DNA from: Agromyces terreus
GTDB taxonomy: Bacteria; Actinomycetota; Actinomycetes; Actinomycetales; Microbacteriaceae
Direction: 5' to 3'
NCBI RefSeq assembly: GCF_009749465.1
Contig: NZ_WBIS01000002.1
Location: forward strand, 434,001-498,000
DNA length: 64,000 nt
Made by a program: the position numbers and the translations under genes. Positions 7,438 through 16,445 of the stretch are shown piece after piece (the first letter of the stretch is position 1; each line of letters opens with the position of its first letter). The notes beneath the pieces are model-generated. The model had not been told where the DNA came from and searched no databases. It worked only from the letters and a program-made list of their open reading frames with translations.

Positions 7438-8748
7438 ATGACAGAGTCGTCACTCACCGACACGGTGGCCCCCGGCAGCACGCTCCCCGCAGACAGCACC
7501 GGCGCCGCCGGCGTCTCGGGCAAGGCGCCGAAGGGGTACATCCCCACCCTCGCGCTCTCGAACTTCGGCCTCTACATGGCCCTGCTCACCCCGGTGCTCG
7601 TCTCGCTCGCCTTCAAGGTGCAGCACATCACCGACTCGCCCGAGCAGGCCACGAACGCGCTCGGCCTCATCATGGGCGTCGGCGCGCTGTTCGCCCTCGT
7701 CTGCAACCCGCTCGTCGGGCGTCTCTCCGACCGCACGGTCTCGCGCTTCGGCATGCGACGCCCGTGGATGCTCGGGGGCGTGCTCGTGGGCCTTGCCGCG
7801 TTCGCGCTCATCGGCGTCGCGACCGACGTCTGGGTCGTGCTGCTCGGCTGGTGCGTCGTGCAGGCCTCGCTGAACGGCGTGATGGCCGCCTCGACCGCGA
7901 CCGTGCCCGACCAGGTGCCGGTCAATTCGCGCGGCAAGGTCTCGGGCATCATCGGCCTCACGACGCCCCTCGGCATCCTCGGCGGCAGCTTCCTCGTGAA
8001 CTTCCTGCACGACGACCTCACCCGCTTCGTCGTGCCCGGCCTCATCGCCGCGGTGTTCGTCGCGATCTTCGTCTTCACGCTGAAGGACCGCGTGCTCACC
8101 GAGAAGCCCGCCGAGCGCTACGGCGTCAAGGAGTTCTTCGGCTCGTTCGTCTTCAATCCGCGCAAGCACCCCGACTTCGGCTGGACCTGACTCACGAAGT
8201 TCCTCATCATGTTCGGCTACGCCGGCATCGCGACCTTCCTGCCCTTCTACCTGACCGAGCAGTTCGGCCTCAGCGAGCAGGACGCGATCGGCACGATCCT
8301 CATGGCGAACCTCGCGTCGATGGCCGCGATGGCGCTCTCGGGCCCCATCGGCGGCATCCTCTCCGACAAGCTCGGCAAGCGCCGCCCGTTCGTGGCCGTC
8401 GCCGGCGGCGTCATGGTGCTCGGCCTCGTGATCCTCGCGTTCGCTCCGAGCATCCCGATGGTGCTCGTCGCCCAGGCCGTCATCGGCTTCGGCGCCGGCT
8501 CGTTCATGTCGGTCGACACCGCGCTCGCCACCCAGGTGCTGCCCAACCAGAAGGACACCGCGAAGGACCTCGGCGTGCTGAACATGGCGAACGCCCTGCC
8601 GCAGTCGCTCGCCCCCGTGGTCGCTCCGGCCATCATCGCCTTCGGTGCCACGACCTCCTTGGGCGGTTACAGCACCTTCTACCTCTTCGGCGCCCTCGTG
8701 GCCCTCGCCGGCGCCGTGCTCGTCTACCGAATCAAGGGAGTGAAGTAA
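7438..8748 (+). pseudogene. MFS sugar transporter interrupted by an in-frame TGA
   Basis: One continuous frame of 437 codons would encode a 12-helix major facilitator transporter, with the family loop GRLSDRTVSRFGMRRPW in the first half and GGILSDKLGKRRPF in the second. Codon 251 (8188-8190) is TGA inside GW-T-stop-LTKFLIMFGY, where TGG (Trp) would restore the frame. There is no frameshift. As written it gives helices 1-6 only, with a possible restart at ATG 8209 that has a poor ribosome site. It could be a recent nonsense mutation, a sequencing error or, less likely, readthrough. The gene ends 4 bp before the GH3 start, so the pair would import and cleave a glycoside. Confidence 0.8.
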
Positions 8749-8752
8749 CCAC

Positions 8753-10594
8753 ATGACCGACACCATCGAGAGCACGGATGCCGCGGCATCCGCTTCGACC
8801 GAGGCATCCGCTTCGACCGAGGCATCCGTCGACCCGACCTACCGCGACGCCTCGCTGCCGATCGAGGAGCGCGTCGAGAACCTGCTCGGCCAGATGACCC
8901 TGCAGGAGAAGGCCGGGCTCTTCTTCCAGACCATGATCGCGATGAGCCAGGACGGCGAGCTCGCCCAGGCCGACCCGTCGTTCGGCCTGCCCTCGAACGA
9001 GGAGCAGGTCATCGGCAAGGGCATGACGCACTTCAACGTGCTGGGATCCGCTCCCTCGGGCGAGCTCATGGCGCAGTGGCACAACGCGCTGCAGGAGCTC
9101 GCCGCGTCGACCCGGCTCGGCATCCCGGTGACGATCTCGACCGACCCCCGCCACTCGTTCAGCGACAACCCCCTCGCGGGCATGCTCGCCGGCCCGTTCT
9201 CGAGCTGGCCCGAGACGATCGGCCTCGCGGCGATCCGCGACGAGGCGCTCGTCGAGCGCTTCGGCGACATCGCCCGCCAGGAGTACACGGCCGTCGGCAT
9301 CCGCGTCGCGCTGCACCCGCAGATCGACCTCGCCACCGAGCCGCGGTGGGGCCGTCAGGTCGCCACGTTCGGTGAAGACGCCGAGCTCACCGGCAAGCTC
9401 GGAGCCGCCTACATCCGCGGCTTCCAGGGCGAGTCGTTCGGGCCGGGCTCGGTGTCGACCATGACGAAGCACTTCCCGGGCGGCGGCCCGCAGATGGACG
9501 GCGAGGACGCGCACTTCGCGCACGGCCGCGAGCAGGTCTACCCCGGCGGCGCGTTCGAGCTGCACCTGAAGCCCTTCGAAGACGCCTTCGCCGCGGGCAC
9601 CCGCCAGATCATGCCGTACTACGGCATGCCTGTCGGCACCGAGTACGAGGAGGTCGGCTTCGGCTTCAACAAGTCGGTCATCACGGGCCTGCTGCGCGAG
9701 CGCTACGCGTTCGACGGCATCGTCTGCACCGACTGGGGTCTCATCAGCGACGCCGAGATCTTCGGCGAGCCGTTCCCGGCGCGCGCCTGGGGCGTCGAGC
9801 ACCTGACTCCGCGCGAGCGCGTCATCAAGGTGCTCGAGGCCGGCGTCGACCAGTTCGGCGGCGAGGCGATCCCCGAGTTGCTCGTCGAGCTCGTCGAGTC
9901 GGGCGAGGTCAGCGAGGCACGGCTGGATGTCTCGGCACGACGGCTGCTGCGCGAGAAGTTCGTGCTCGGGCTCTTCGACCAGCCCCTCGTCGACGTCGAG
10001 CACGCGGGTCGGGTCGTCGGCTCCGACGAGTTCGTCGCCGCGGGCGAGGCCGCGCAGCGCGCCTCGATCACGGTGCTCACGAACACGGCGACGGATGCCG
10101 GCACCCCGGTGCTGCCGTTCGCCCCGGGTCTGAAGCTCTACGTCGAGGGCATCGCGCCCGAGGTCGCCGCCGAGTACGGCACTCTCGTCGAGACCCCGGC
10201 CGAGGCGGATGTCGCGGTGATCCGCACGCACGCACCGTTCGAGGTGCGCTCGTCGACGTTCGAGAACTTCTTCCACCAGGGGTCGCTCGACTTCACCGAC
10301 GAGGCCCTGGGGCACCTGCGCGAGGTCGCAGCCGCCGTGCCGACCGTGGTGGACGTGCACCTCGACCGCCCCGCGATCCTCACCCCGTTCGTCGCCGACG
10401 TCGCGGCGATCGTCGCGAACTACGGGGCCAGCGCGAAGGCCCTGCTCGACGTGCTCACCGGTGCGGCCGCCCCCCTCGGCAGGCTGCCGTTCGACCTGCC
10501 GTCGAGCATGGCCGCCGTCGAGGCGAGCCGCGAGGACGTGCCGTTCGACACGAAGGACCCGCTGTTCCGCTTCGGCCACGGGCTGAGCCTGTAG
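8753..10594 (+). CDS. Glycoside hydrolase family 3 (beta-glucosidase-like)
   Basis: This is a 613-residue GH3 enzyme without a signal peptide, so intracellular. The N-terminal barrel shows RWGRQVATFGED, KHFPGGGPQMDGEDAHF and the nucleophile loop FDGIVCTDWG with Asp327. The second GH3 domain ends with LPFDLPSSM and FRFGHGLSL. The family removes terminal beta-linked sugars from oligosaccharides or glycosides. The ATG lies 4 bp after the transporter stop, with GGGAG upstream, so the two form one transcription unit under the double-TetR operator. A strong hairpin terminator follows at 10604. Confidence 0.92.
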   Translation: MTDTIESTDAAASASTEASASTEASVDPTYRDASLPIEERVENLLGQMTLQEKAGLFFQTMIAMSQDGELAQADPSFGLPSNEEQVIGKGMTHFNVLGSAPSGELMAQWHNALQELAASTRLGIPVTISTDPRHSFSDNPLAGMLAGPFSSWPETIGLAAIRDEALVERFGDIARQEYTAVGIRVALHPQIDLATEPRWGRQVATFGEDAELTGKLGAAYIRGFQGESFGPGSVSTMTKHFPGGGPQMDGEDAHFAHGREQVYPGGAFELHLKPFEDAFAAGTRQIMPYYGMPVGTEYEEVGFGFNKSVITGLLRERYAFDGIVCTDWGLISDAEIFGEPFPARAWGVEHLTPRERVIKVLEAGVDQFGGEAIPELLVELVESGEVSEARLDVSARRLLREKFVLGLFDQPLVDVEHAGRVVGSDEFVAAGEAAQRASITVLTNTATDAGTPVLPFAPGLKLYVEGIAPEVAAEYGTLVETPAEADVAVIRTHAPFEVRSSTFENFFHQGSLDFTDEALGHLREVAAAVPTVVDVHLDRPAILTPFVADVAAIVANYGASAKALLDVLTGAAAPLGRLPFDLPSSMAAVEASREDVPFDTKDPLFRFGHGLSL

Positions 10595-10603
10595 GACGAC
10601 ATG

Positions 10604-10647
10604 ACGGCGGCCCCGCGGCATCCGATCGGATGTCGCGGGGCCGCCGT
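10604..10647. terminator. Bidirectional hairpin terminator
   Basis: Two 22-base arms (10604-10625 and 10626-10647) pair with one mismatch and almost no loop. They lie between the convergent GH3 and VanY genes. The stem includes the over-used heptamer GGCATCC. Confidence 0.85.
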
Positions 10648-10673
10648 GCTTCCCGCGTGTGCGGGCGAGCCGA

Positions 10674-11621
10674 TCAGTTGCCGTTCGTGCTCCAGTGCCA
10701 CTTCTCGGAGGGCAGGTTCTTCAGGCCGTACTTGCCGGCGTTCGCCTTCAGCCAGTTGAACGCGGCCGTCGTGAGGCTCGCGCCCTTCGAGTTGAAGTCG
10801 ATCGCGAGGCCGCGCTCGTGCATCGAGCGGCCGGGGATCGCCGTGGGCGGGCTGCACTGCGACGACGGCATCTCGTAGATCGCGTAGTGCGAGGTGCCGC
10901 AGTGCTGCTTGCGGAGCTCGATCTGCTGCGCGTTGGAGCGGTACGACCAGCCGCCGAGGGTGTACCCGGCCGCGTTCGCCGCGGTGAGCAGCTTCGACAG
11001 GTTCGACGACAGGCACTTGTGCACGCGGAACGAGTATCCGCCGGGGCCCTTGACGACCGTGGTCGCCGACTCCGCAACGGGGCCGGTCACCTTGGCGCAG
11101 TCGGTCGGGACGACGACCGCGGACGCCTTGCCCGACGCGAGGTAGCGCCAGGTGTTCGGGCCGACGATGCCGTCGGCGGTGAGGCCGACCGACTTCTGGA
11201 ACGCGACGGCCGCGCTCTTCGTGGCCGCGCCGAAGGACCCGTCGACGCCGAGCTTGTAGCCGTACTTGTTCAGCAGGGTCTGCGCCGCCCGCACGTCGTT
11301 GCCCGAGCTGCCCGACTTGACCGTCGCGCTCGTGAGCTGCGGCCAGGTGCCGGCGCCGACGATGCCGTCGGCCGTGAGCTTGCGGCTCTTCTGGAAGGCG
11401 ACGACCTTCGCCTTGGTGCCCGAACCGAACACGCCGTCGGCCGTGGTGGCGTACCCGCGCGCGGTCACGAGGTACTGCACCGCCTTGACGTTGGCGCTCG
11501 TCTGGCCGCTCTGGACCACCGGCCAGGCGTTGGGGGCCGCCATGGCGGGGGCCGCCCCGGCCGTCAGGCCGATGCCCGCCATCATGAGTGTTGCGAGCAG
11601 TACCGCCGCAATGCGTTTCAC
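10674..11621 (-). CDS. Secreted VanY-type D,D-peptidase with two peptidoglycan-binding domains
   Basis: This 315-residue protein begins with a signal peptide (cleavage likely after AMA at residue 28). Two PG_binding_1 repeats follow, each with the pattern KAVQYLV or RAAQTLL ... DGIVGPNTW, and then a VanY domain. The VanY zinc site is visible as SMHERGLAIDF and EKWHWS. The family trims the terminal D-alanine or cleaves cross-links in the cell wall. GTG 11621 is preceded by a textbook GGAGGAA, which decides the start against longer frames. It acts outside the membrane and could serve in wall remodelling or as a competing-cell lysin. Confidence 0.9.
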   Translation of the reverse strand: MKRIAAVLLATLMMAGIGLTAGAAPAMAAPNAWPVVQSGQTSANVKAVQYLVTARGYATTADGVFGSGTKAKVVAFQKSRKLTADGIVGAGTWPQLTSATVKSGSSGNDVRAAQTLLNKYGYKLGVDGSFGAATKSAAVAFQKSVGLTADGIVGPNTWRYLASGKASAVVVPTDCAKVTGPVAESATTVVKGPGGYSFRVHKCLSSNLSKLLTAANAAGYTLGGWSYRSNAQQIELRKQHCGTSHYAIYEMPSSQCSPPTAIPGRSMHERGLAIDFNSKGASLTTAAFNWLKANAGKYGLKNLPSEKWHWSTNGN

Positions 11622-11757
11622 TGGAATTCCTCCGTGCGTCGTTGGTGCCGAAGCGGCGCCCGAGCGGCGCCGGAGGTGAGCGTATTGGCGCGACCCGCCG
11701 AGGTGAATGGGCAGCGGTACCCATGCGCTGCGGGCGCCGCGATGGCAGGATCGTCGC

Positions 11758-12564
11758 GTGCCTGAACTCGTCTTCGCCGAGCCCGGCGGCCGTCCGCTGC
11801 GGCTCGACCTCCACCTGCCGGGGTCGTCGCTCGCGGGCCCCGTGCCGGTGATCGTGTTCGTGCACGGCGGCGGCTGGAATTCGGGCACGCGCCACGAGTT
11901 CGGCCCCGAGGTCGACCGCGCGTTCGAGCGCATGGTCGACGCCGGCCTCGCCGTGGCCTCCGTCGAGTACCGGCTGAGCGATGAGGCGATCTTCCCCGCG
12001 CAGGTCGACGACGTCGTCGCCGCGTTGCGTTGGATCGCCGCATCGGGTTCGGAATTCGGGCTGGACGCCGCGCGGGTCGTGCTCTGGGGCGAGTCCGCGG
12101 GCGCGGCGCTCGCCGCCCTCGCGGCGTTCCGAGCGGATGCCCCGGTGCTCGGCGTCGTCGACTGGTACGGCCCGACCGACCTGGCCGCACTCGGGGCCGA
12201 CCTCGACCGGCTCGACGACCCCGACTGCGCCGAGGGGCGGCTGCTCGGCGGAACGATCGCCTCGCGCCCCGAGGCCGCGGTCGAGGCATCCGCAGCCCTT
12301 CAGGTCGCCGGGGCCGTCGCCGCGGGTCGCCCGCTGCCCGCGTTCCTCATCGCCCATGGAACGGCGGATGCCTCGGTGCCGGCGTCGCAGGCCACGGCCC
12401 TCGCCGACGCCCTCCGGCAGGCCGGCGGCGAGGTCGAGCTCGACCTCGTCGAAGGCGCCGGACACCGGTGGGAAACCGAGCCCGGACGCACCCCTCCCGT
12501 CGACCGCGACGGCATCTTCGAGCGGGCGCTCCGGTTCGCGCTGGAGCGACTGTACGTTCGCTGA
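11758..12564 (+). CDS. Alpha/beta hydrolase (esterase)
   Basis: This enzyme of about 268 residues has the carboxylesterase/BD-FAE-like pattern: FVHGGGWNSG (oxyanion), GESAGAAL (nucleophile serine), GTADASVP (acid) and GAGHRWE (histidine). It lacks a signal peptide. GTG 11758 begins the conserved PELVFAEPGG start; an ATG 17 codons upstream in frame would add unrelated residues. It lies 92 bp before the second sulfatase on the same strand, so co-transcription is possible and it might remove acyl groups from a sulfated substrate, but that is inference. Confidence 0.82.
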   Translation: MPELVFAEPGGRPLRLDLHLPGSSLAGPVPVIVFVHGGGWNSGTRHEFGPEVDRAFERMVDAGLAVASVEYRLSDEAIFPAQVDDVVAALRWIAASGSEFGLDAARVVLWGESAGAALAALAAFRADAPVLGVVDWYGPTDLAALGADLDRLDDPDCAEGRLLGGTIASRPEAAVEASAALQVAGAVAAGRPLPAFLIAHGTADASVPASQATALADALRQAGGEVELDLVEGAGHRWETEPGRTPPVDRDGIFERALRFALERLYVR

Positions 12565-12656
12565 ACGATCCCGACGCGCCCTTCCACGCCGCGAACCGGC
12601 GGCGATAGGTTGGGCGGGGGCGATGGGTGCCCCCACGGATCAAGAGGGGTTGGCCG

Positions 12657-14990
12657 ATGTCGGAAGAACGCGCGCCGTTCGCTGGAACCATCAAGCTGGA
12701 TGTTCGGGATTCGGTTCCCGACTGGAAGCCGTTCGAACTGAAACGCGCCCCCGAAGGCGCACCGAACGTGCTCGTCGTGCTCTACGACGACACCGGGATG
12801 GCCTCGTGGTCGCCCTACGGCGGCCGCATCAACATGCCGACGATGGATCGCCTGGCGGCAAACGGGCTCACCTACACGCAGTGGCACACCACCGCGCTGT
12901 GCTCGCCGACCCGGTCGACCTTCCTCACGGGGCGCAACCACCACGCCAACGGCATGGGCGTGATCATGGAGGGCACCAACGGGTTCCCGGGCTTCTCGGG
13001 CCGCATCCCTGAAGAGTGCGCGAGCATCGGCCACATCCTCCAAGACAACGGCTACTCGACGTTCTGGCTCGGCAAGAACCACAACGTCCCCGAAGAGGAC
13101 GTCTCCAGCGGCGGCAGCCGCTCGCAGTGGCCGCTCGCCATGGGCTTCGACCGCTTCTACGGGTTCCTCGGCGGCGAGACGAACAACTGGTACCCCGACC
13201 TCGTCGAGGACAACCACTTCATCGAGCAGCCCTACTCGCCCGACGAGGGCTACCACCTCTCGAAGGACCTCGCCGACCAGGCGCTCAAGATCCTCCGCGA
13301 CCAGCAGTCCTCCAACCCGTCGAAGCCCTGGTACATGTGGTTCTGCCCCGGGGCGAACCACGCACCGCACCACGCGCCCGAGGAGTACATCGCCAAGTAC
13401 GAGGGCGCCTTCGACGACGGCTACGAGGCCTACCGCGAGTGGGTGCTCCAGCGCATGATCGACCGTGGCGTCATGCCGGAGGGAACCGCGCTCACCCCGT
13501 TCAACCCGCTGCCCGACGACGTGTCCAATGCCGCCGACTACGTGAAGCCGTGGGACTCCCTCAGCGACGACGAGAAGCGGCTCTTCTCGCGCTTCGCCGA
13601 GGTCTTCGCCGGGTTCAGCGAGTACACCGACGCCCAGGTCGGCCGCGTCATCGACTATCTCGAAGAGACAGGGCAGCTCGAGAACACCATCGTGTTCTAC
13701 TGCGCCGACAACGGTGCCTCCGGCGAGGGCAGCCCCGACGGCTCGGTCAACGAGAACAAGTTCTTCAACGGCTACCCCGACGACCTCGCCGAGAACCTCG
13801 CGATGCTCGACAAGCTCGGCTCGCCCGACACCTACAACCACTACCCGACCGGGTGGGCGGCCGCGTTCTCGACGCCGTTCCAGATGTTCAAGCGCTACAG
13901 CCAGTTCGCGGGCGGCACCTGCGACCCGATGGTCATCTCGTGGCCCAAGGGCATCACGGCCAAGGGCGAGCTGCGCCACCAGTACCACCACTCGACCGAC
14001 GTCGTCGCGACCATCCTCGACGTCATCGGCATCGAGATGCCCGACGTGTACCGAGGCGTGAAGCAGCGGCCGCTCGACGGCGTCTCGATGCAGCCGAGCT
14101 TCGACGCGCAGCCAGACGGGCCGACGAACAAGAAGGTGCAGTACTACTCCATGCTCGGCACGCGCGGCGTCTGGGCGGACGGGTGGAAGGCCGCGGCCAT
14201 CCACGCGCCCATCAGCGGCAAGGGGCACTTCGACGACGACCGTTGGGAGCTGTACCACGTCGATGTCGACCGCTCGGAGTCGAAGGACCTCGCGGCCGAG
14301 CACCCCGAGAAGCTCAAGGAACTCGTCGACCTGTGGTTCAGCGAGGCTGAAGACAACCACGTGCTGCCGCTCGACGACCGCGTCGCGCGCGAACAGCTCA
14401 CGATCGAGCGACCGCAGGCCGAGGCTCCGCGGACGCGCTACGTGTACTACCCCGACACGGTCGCCGTTCCCGAGAGCGTCGCCGTGAACGTGCGCGGCCG
14501 CTCGTACAAGATCATCGCCGACGTCGTCCTCGAAGCGGATGCCGCGGGCGTGATCTTCGCGCACGGTTCCCGTTTCGGCGGCCACGCGCTGTTCATCAAG
14601 GACGGCAGGCTGAACTACGTCTACAACTTCCTCGGCATCCCGCCCGAGCAGACGTTCACCTCCGAGGCGCTCTCGGCCGGGCCGCACACGCTCGGCATGG
14701 AGTTCACCCGCGAGAGCGCCGGCGAGCACGGCGAGTCCGTCGGCACGTGCAAGCTCTACGTCGACGACGAGGTCGTCGCCGAGGGACCGATGCGCGCGCA
14801 GATCGGCAAGTTCACCCTCTGCGGCGACGGCCTCTGCGTCGGCTACGACAGCGCCGACACGGTCAGCCGGCAGTACACCAACCCGTTCCCGTTCTCGGGC
14901 GGGCAGCTGCTCGGCGTGGCCGTCGACGTCAGCAAGGAGCAGTACCTCGACCTCGAACTCGAGGCCGCGGCGATGCTCTCCCGCGAATAG
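12657..14990 (+). CDS. Large arylsulfatase, cysteine type (FGE client)
   Basis: This 777-residue sulfatase belongs to the long AtsA-like group. ALCSPTRSTFLTGRNHH carries Cys82 in the C-x-P-x-R sulfatase signature, and VLYDDTGMASWSPYGG and FYCADNGASGEGS supply metal ligands. The last 200 or so residues form an added beta-rich domain that could bind substrate. No signal peptide is visible. ATG 12657 is preceded by AGAGGGG and a TAGGTT -10 box lies near 12605. The FGE encoded 10 kb away should mature it. A perfect hairpin follows the stop codon. Confidence 0.92.
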   Translation: MSEERAPFAGTIKLDVRDSVPDWKPFELKRAPEGAPNVLVVLYDDTGMASWSPYGGRINMPTMDRLAANGLTYTQWHTTALCSPTRSTFLTGRNHHANGMGVIMEGTNGFPGFSGRIPEECASIGHILQDNGYSTFWLGKNHNVPEEDVSSGGSRSQWPLAMGFDRFYGFLGGETNNWYPDLVEDNHFIEQPYSPDEGYHLSKDLADQALKILRDQQSSNPSKPWYMWFCPGANHAPHHAPEEYIAKYEGAFDDGYEAYREWVLQRMIDRGVMPEGTALTPFNPLPDDVSNAADYVKPWDSLSDDEKRLFSRFAEVFAGFSEYTDAQVGRVIDYLEETGQLENTIVFYCADNGASGEGSPDGSVNENKFFNGYPDDLAENLAMLDKLGSPDTYNHYPTGWAAAFSTPFQMFKRYSQFAGGTCDPMVISWPKGITAKGELRHQYHHSTDVVATILDVIGIEMPDVYRGVKQRPLDGVSMQPSFDAQPDGPTNKKVQYYSMLGTRGVWADGWKAAAIHAPISGKGHFDDDRWELYHVDVDRSESKDLAAEHPEKLKELVDLWFSEAEDNHVLPLDDRVAREQLTIERPQAEAPRTRYVYYPDTVAVPESVAVNVRGRSYKIIADVVLEADAAGVIFAHGSRFGGHALFIKDGRLNYVYNFLGIPPEQTFTSEALSAGPHTLGMEFTRESAGEHGESVGTCKLYVDDEVVAEGPMRAQIGKFTLCGDGLCVGYDSADTVSRQYTNPFPFSGGQLLGVAVDVSKEQYLDLELEAAAMLSRE

Positions 14991-15001
14991 CGGGCCGGCG
15001 T

Positions 15002-15038
15002 GAGCGGGCACGGTCGCGGGTCGCGGCCGTGCCCGCTC
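15002..15038 (+). terminator. Hairpin terminator of the large sulfatase
   Basis: GAGCGGGCACGG (15002-15013) pairs perfectly with CCGTGCCCGCTC (15027-15038). It starts 12 bp after the sulfatase stop codon and is followed by TT. Confidence 0.8.
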
Positions 15039-15061
15039 TTCGCTGCCCGCGACCGATCGGC

Positions 15062-15109
15062 GTCAGCGGCGGTCGGGGTCAGCGCCGGTCGTGGTCAACG
15101 GCGGTCGGG
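15062..15109 (-). repeat. Three 16-bp tandem repeats over the ClC gene stop codon
   Basis: The units at 15062, 15078 and 15094 have the consensus GTCAGCGGCGGTCGGG. On the minus strand each contains TGA; the first met by the ribosome (15095-15097) is the real stop. Because 16 is 1 modulo 3, the three TGAs lie in three different frames. Confidence 0.85.
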
Positions 15110-16381
15110 GTTCATCACCGAGACGCCGGCGCTCGGGGGCGAGACGACGAGCTCAGGGGCCTTCGTGACGAGGAGCCAGACCGGCAGCACGATGAGGCAC
15201 ATCGGGGCCAGCACCGTCACGTCGCCCACGAGCGCGGCGCCGATGAACAGCGCCAGCCAGCCGTCGCGCGTGGCCGCGAGCGTGATGCCCATGACGCCGC
15301 AGGCGACGGCGAGCGAGATCGGCAGGTCGGGCAGCAGGGCGTAGCCGAGCAGGCCGAGCGCGGTGCCGACGAAGACGACCGGGAAGATGCGGCCGCCCCG
15401 GAACCCCGCGCTCGCCGCCACGAGCAGGGCGACGATCTTGATGCCGGCGAACGCCGCGAGCTGGCCGGGGGAGTACGCGTCGGGGTTCGTCAGCAGCTCC
15501 CCGGTCTCCTCGAGCCCTTTGAAGAGGGTGATCGGCCCGCCGAGGATGCCGAGGACGCCGAGCACCATGCCGCCGAGCGTCGTGAAGATCAGCGGGTTGC
15601 CGAGCGCGTGGAACGTGCGGTGCACGTAGGGGAACGCCCAGGCGGCCGCGATGCCGAGCAGGGCGGATGCCGCGGCGACGACGAGTCCGGTGAGGAGGAA
15701 CACGGGCTGCAGTTCGCCCATCGGCTCGAGCGGGAACGACGGCTTCGATCCGCCGAGGAGGTCCATCGTCGCGGCCCCCGCTCCGGCCGCGGCCAGCGGC
15801 AGGAACAAGCGGTCCCAGAGCGAGCCGCCCTTCAGGGCGCCCACCATGCCGGTGAACACGAGCGCCGCCGCGACCGGCGTGCCGAACAGGGCGCCGATCG
15901 TTCCGGCGATGGCCAGCGCCGCGATCTGCTCGGGGGGCACCTTCGCGAACCGGGCGAGCAGCGCCATCGAGAGCGCGGCGTTGATGGCGATGATAGGGTT
16001 CTCGGGGCCGAGGCTCACACCGCCCGCGAGGCTCAGCACGACGACGATCGTGAGCGACGGCAGTGCTTTGAGCCCCGGGAACGGGCCCGAGAGCTCGGTC
16101 GTGGCGGAGTCCTGGCCCGCGTGGCCGGGCATCAGCCACACGACGGCCCCGACGACCGCGCCCGTCAGGGTGAGCACGGTGAAGATCCACCACGGCGTCG
16201 CCTCATCGGCGCCGAAGGTCGCGGGGAGCGTGGTCCAGAGGAAGCCTTGGAGCAGCTCGGCCAGTCCGCTCACCGACCACAGCACGAGCGCCGATCCGAT
16301 GCCGATCGCGATCGCTGGGATTGAGAGAAGCGCCAACTGCCGCACGGTCGGCCCCGCGGGCACCTGCTCGGTCGAGTCCAT
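15095..16381 (-). CDS. ClC-type ion channel/antiporter family protein
   Basis: This 428-residue membrane protein has about ten hydrophobic segments. The ClC signatures are recognisable: GGVSLGPENPIIA stands at the GxEGP-like anion loop and GFRGGRIFPVVF at the GxFxP-like loop. The family conducts or exchanges chloride or fluoride; the atypical loops resemble the YfeO-like branch, so the ion is uncertain. ATG 16381 starts MDSTEQVP; longer frames upstream run into the divergent gene. The 64-bp gap to the divergent surface-protein gene must hold both promoters, and a TAGACT box lies at 16404. Confidence 0.85.
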   Translation of the reverse strand: MDSTEQVPAGPTVRQLALLSIPAIAIGIGSALVLWSVSGLAELLQGFLWTTLPATFGADEATPWWIFTVLTLTGAVVGAVVWLMPGHAGQDSATTELSGPFPGLKALPSLTIVVVLSLAGGVSLGPENPIIAINAALSMALLARFAKVPPEQIAALAIAGTIGALFGTPVAAALVFTGMVGALKGGSLWDRLFLPLAAAGAGAATMDLLGGSKPSFPLEPMGELQPVFLLTGLVVAAASALLGIAAAWAFPYVHRTFHALGNPLIFTTLGGMVLGVLGILGGPITLFKGLEETGELLTNPDAYSPGQLAAFAGIKIVALLVAASAGFRGGRIFPVVFVGTALGLLGYALLPDLPISLAVACGVMGITLAATRDGWLALFIGAALVGDVTVLAPMCLIVLPVWLLVTKAPELVVSPPSAGVSVMNPDRR

Positions 16382-16445
16382 AGGCCCATGTTGGCACGCA
16401 CGGTAGACTGCCGTCAGACCCGACCCGACCCTTTCGGAGGACCAC

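Noticed and set aside
8209-8748. Annotation of the second half of the transporter as a separate gene
   Set aside because: It is in the same frame as the first half with no ribosome site, and the two halves make one normal-length MFS protein, so a single interrupted gene is simpler.
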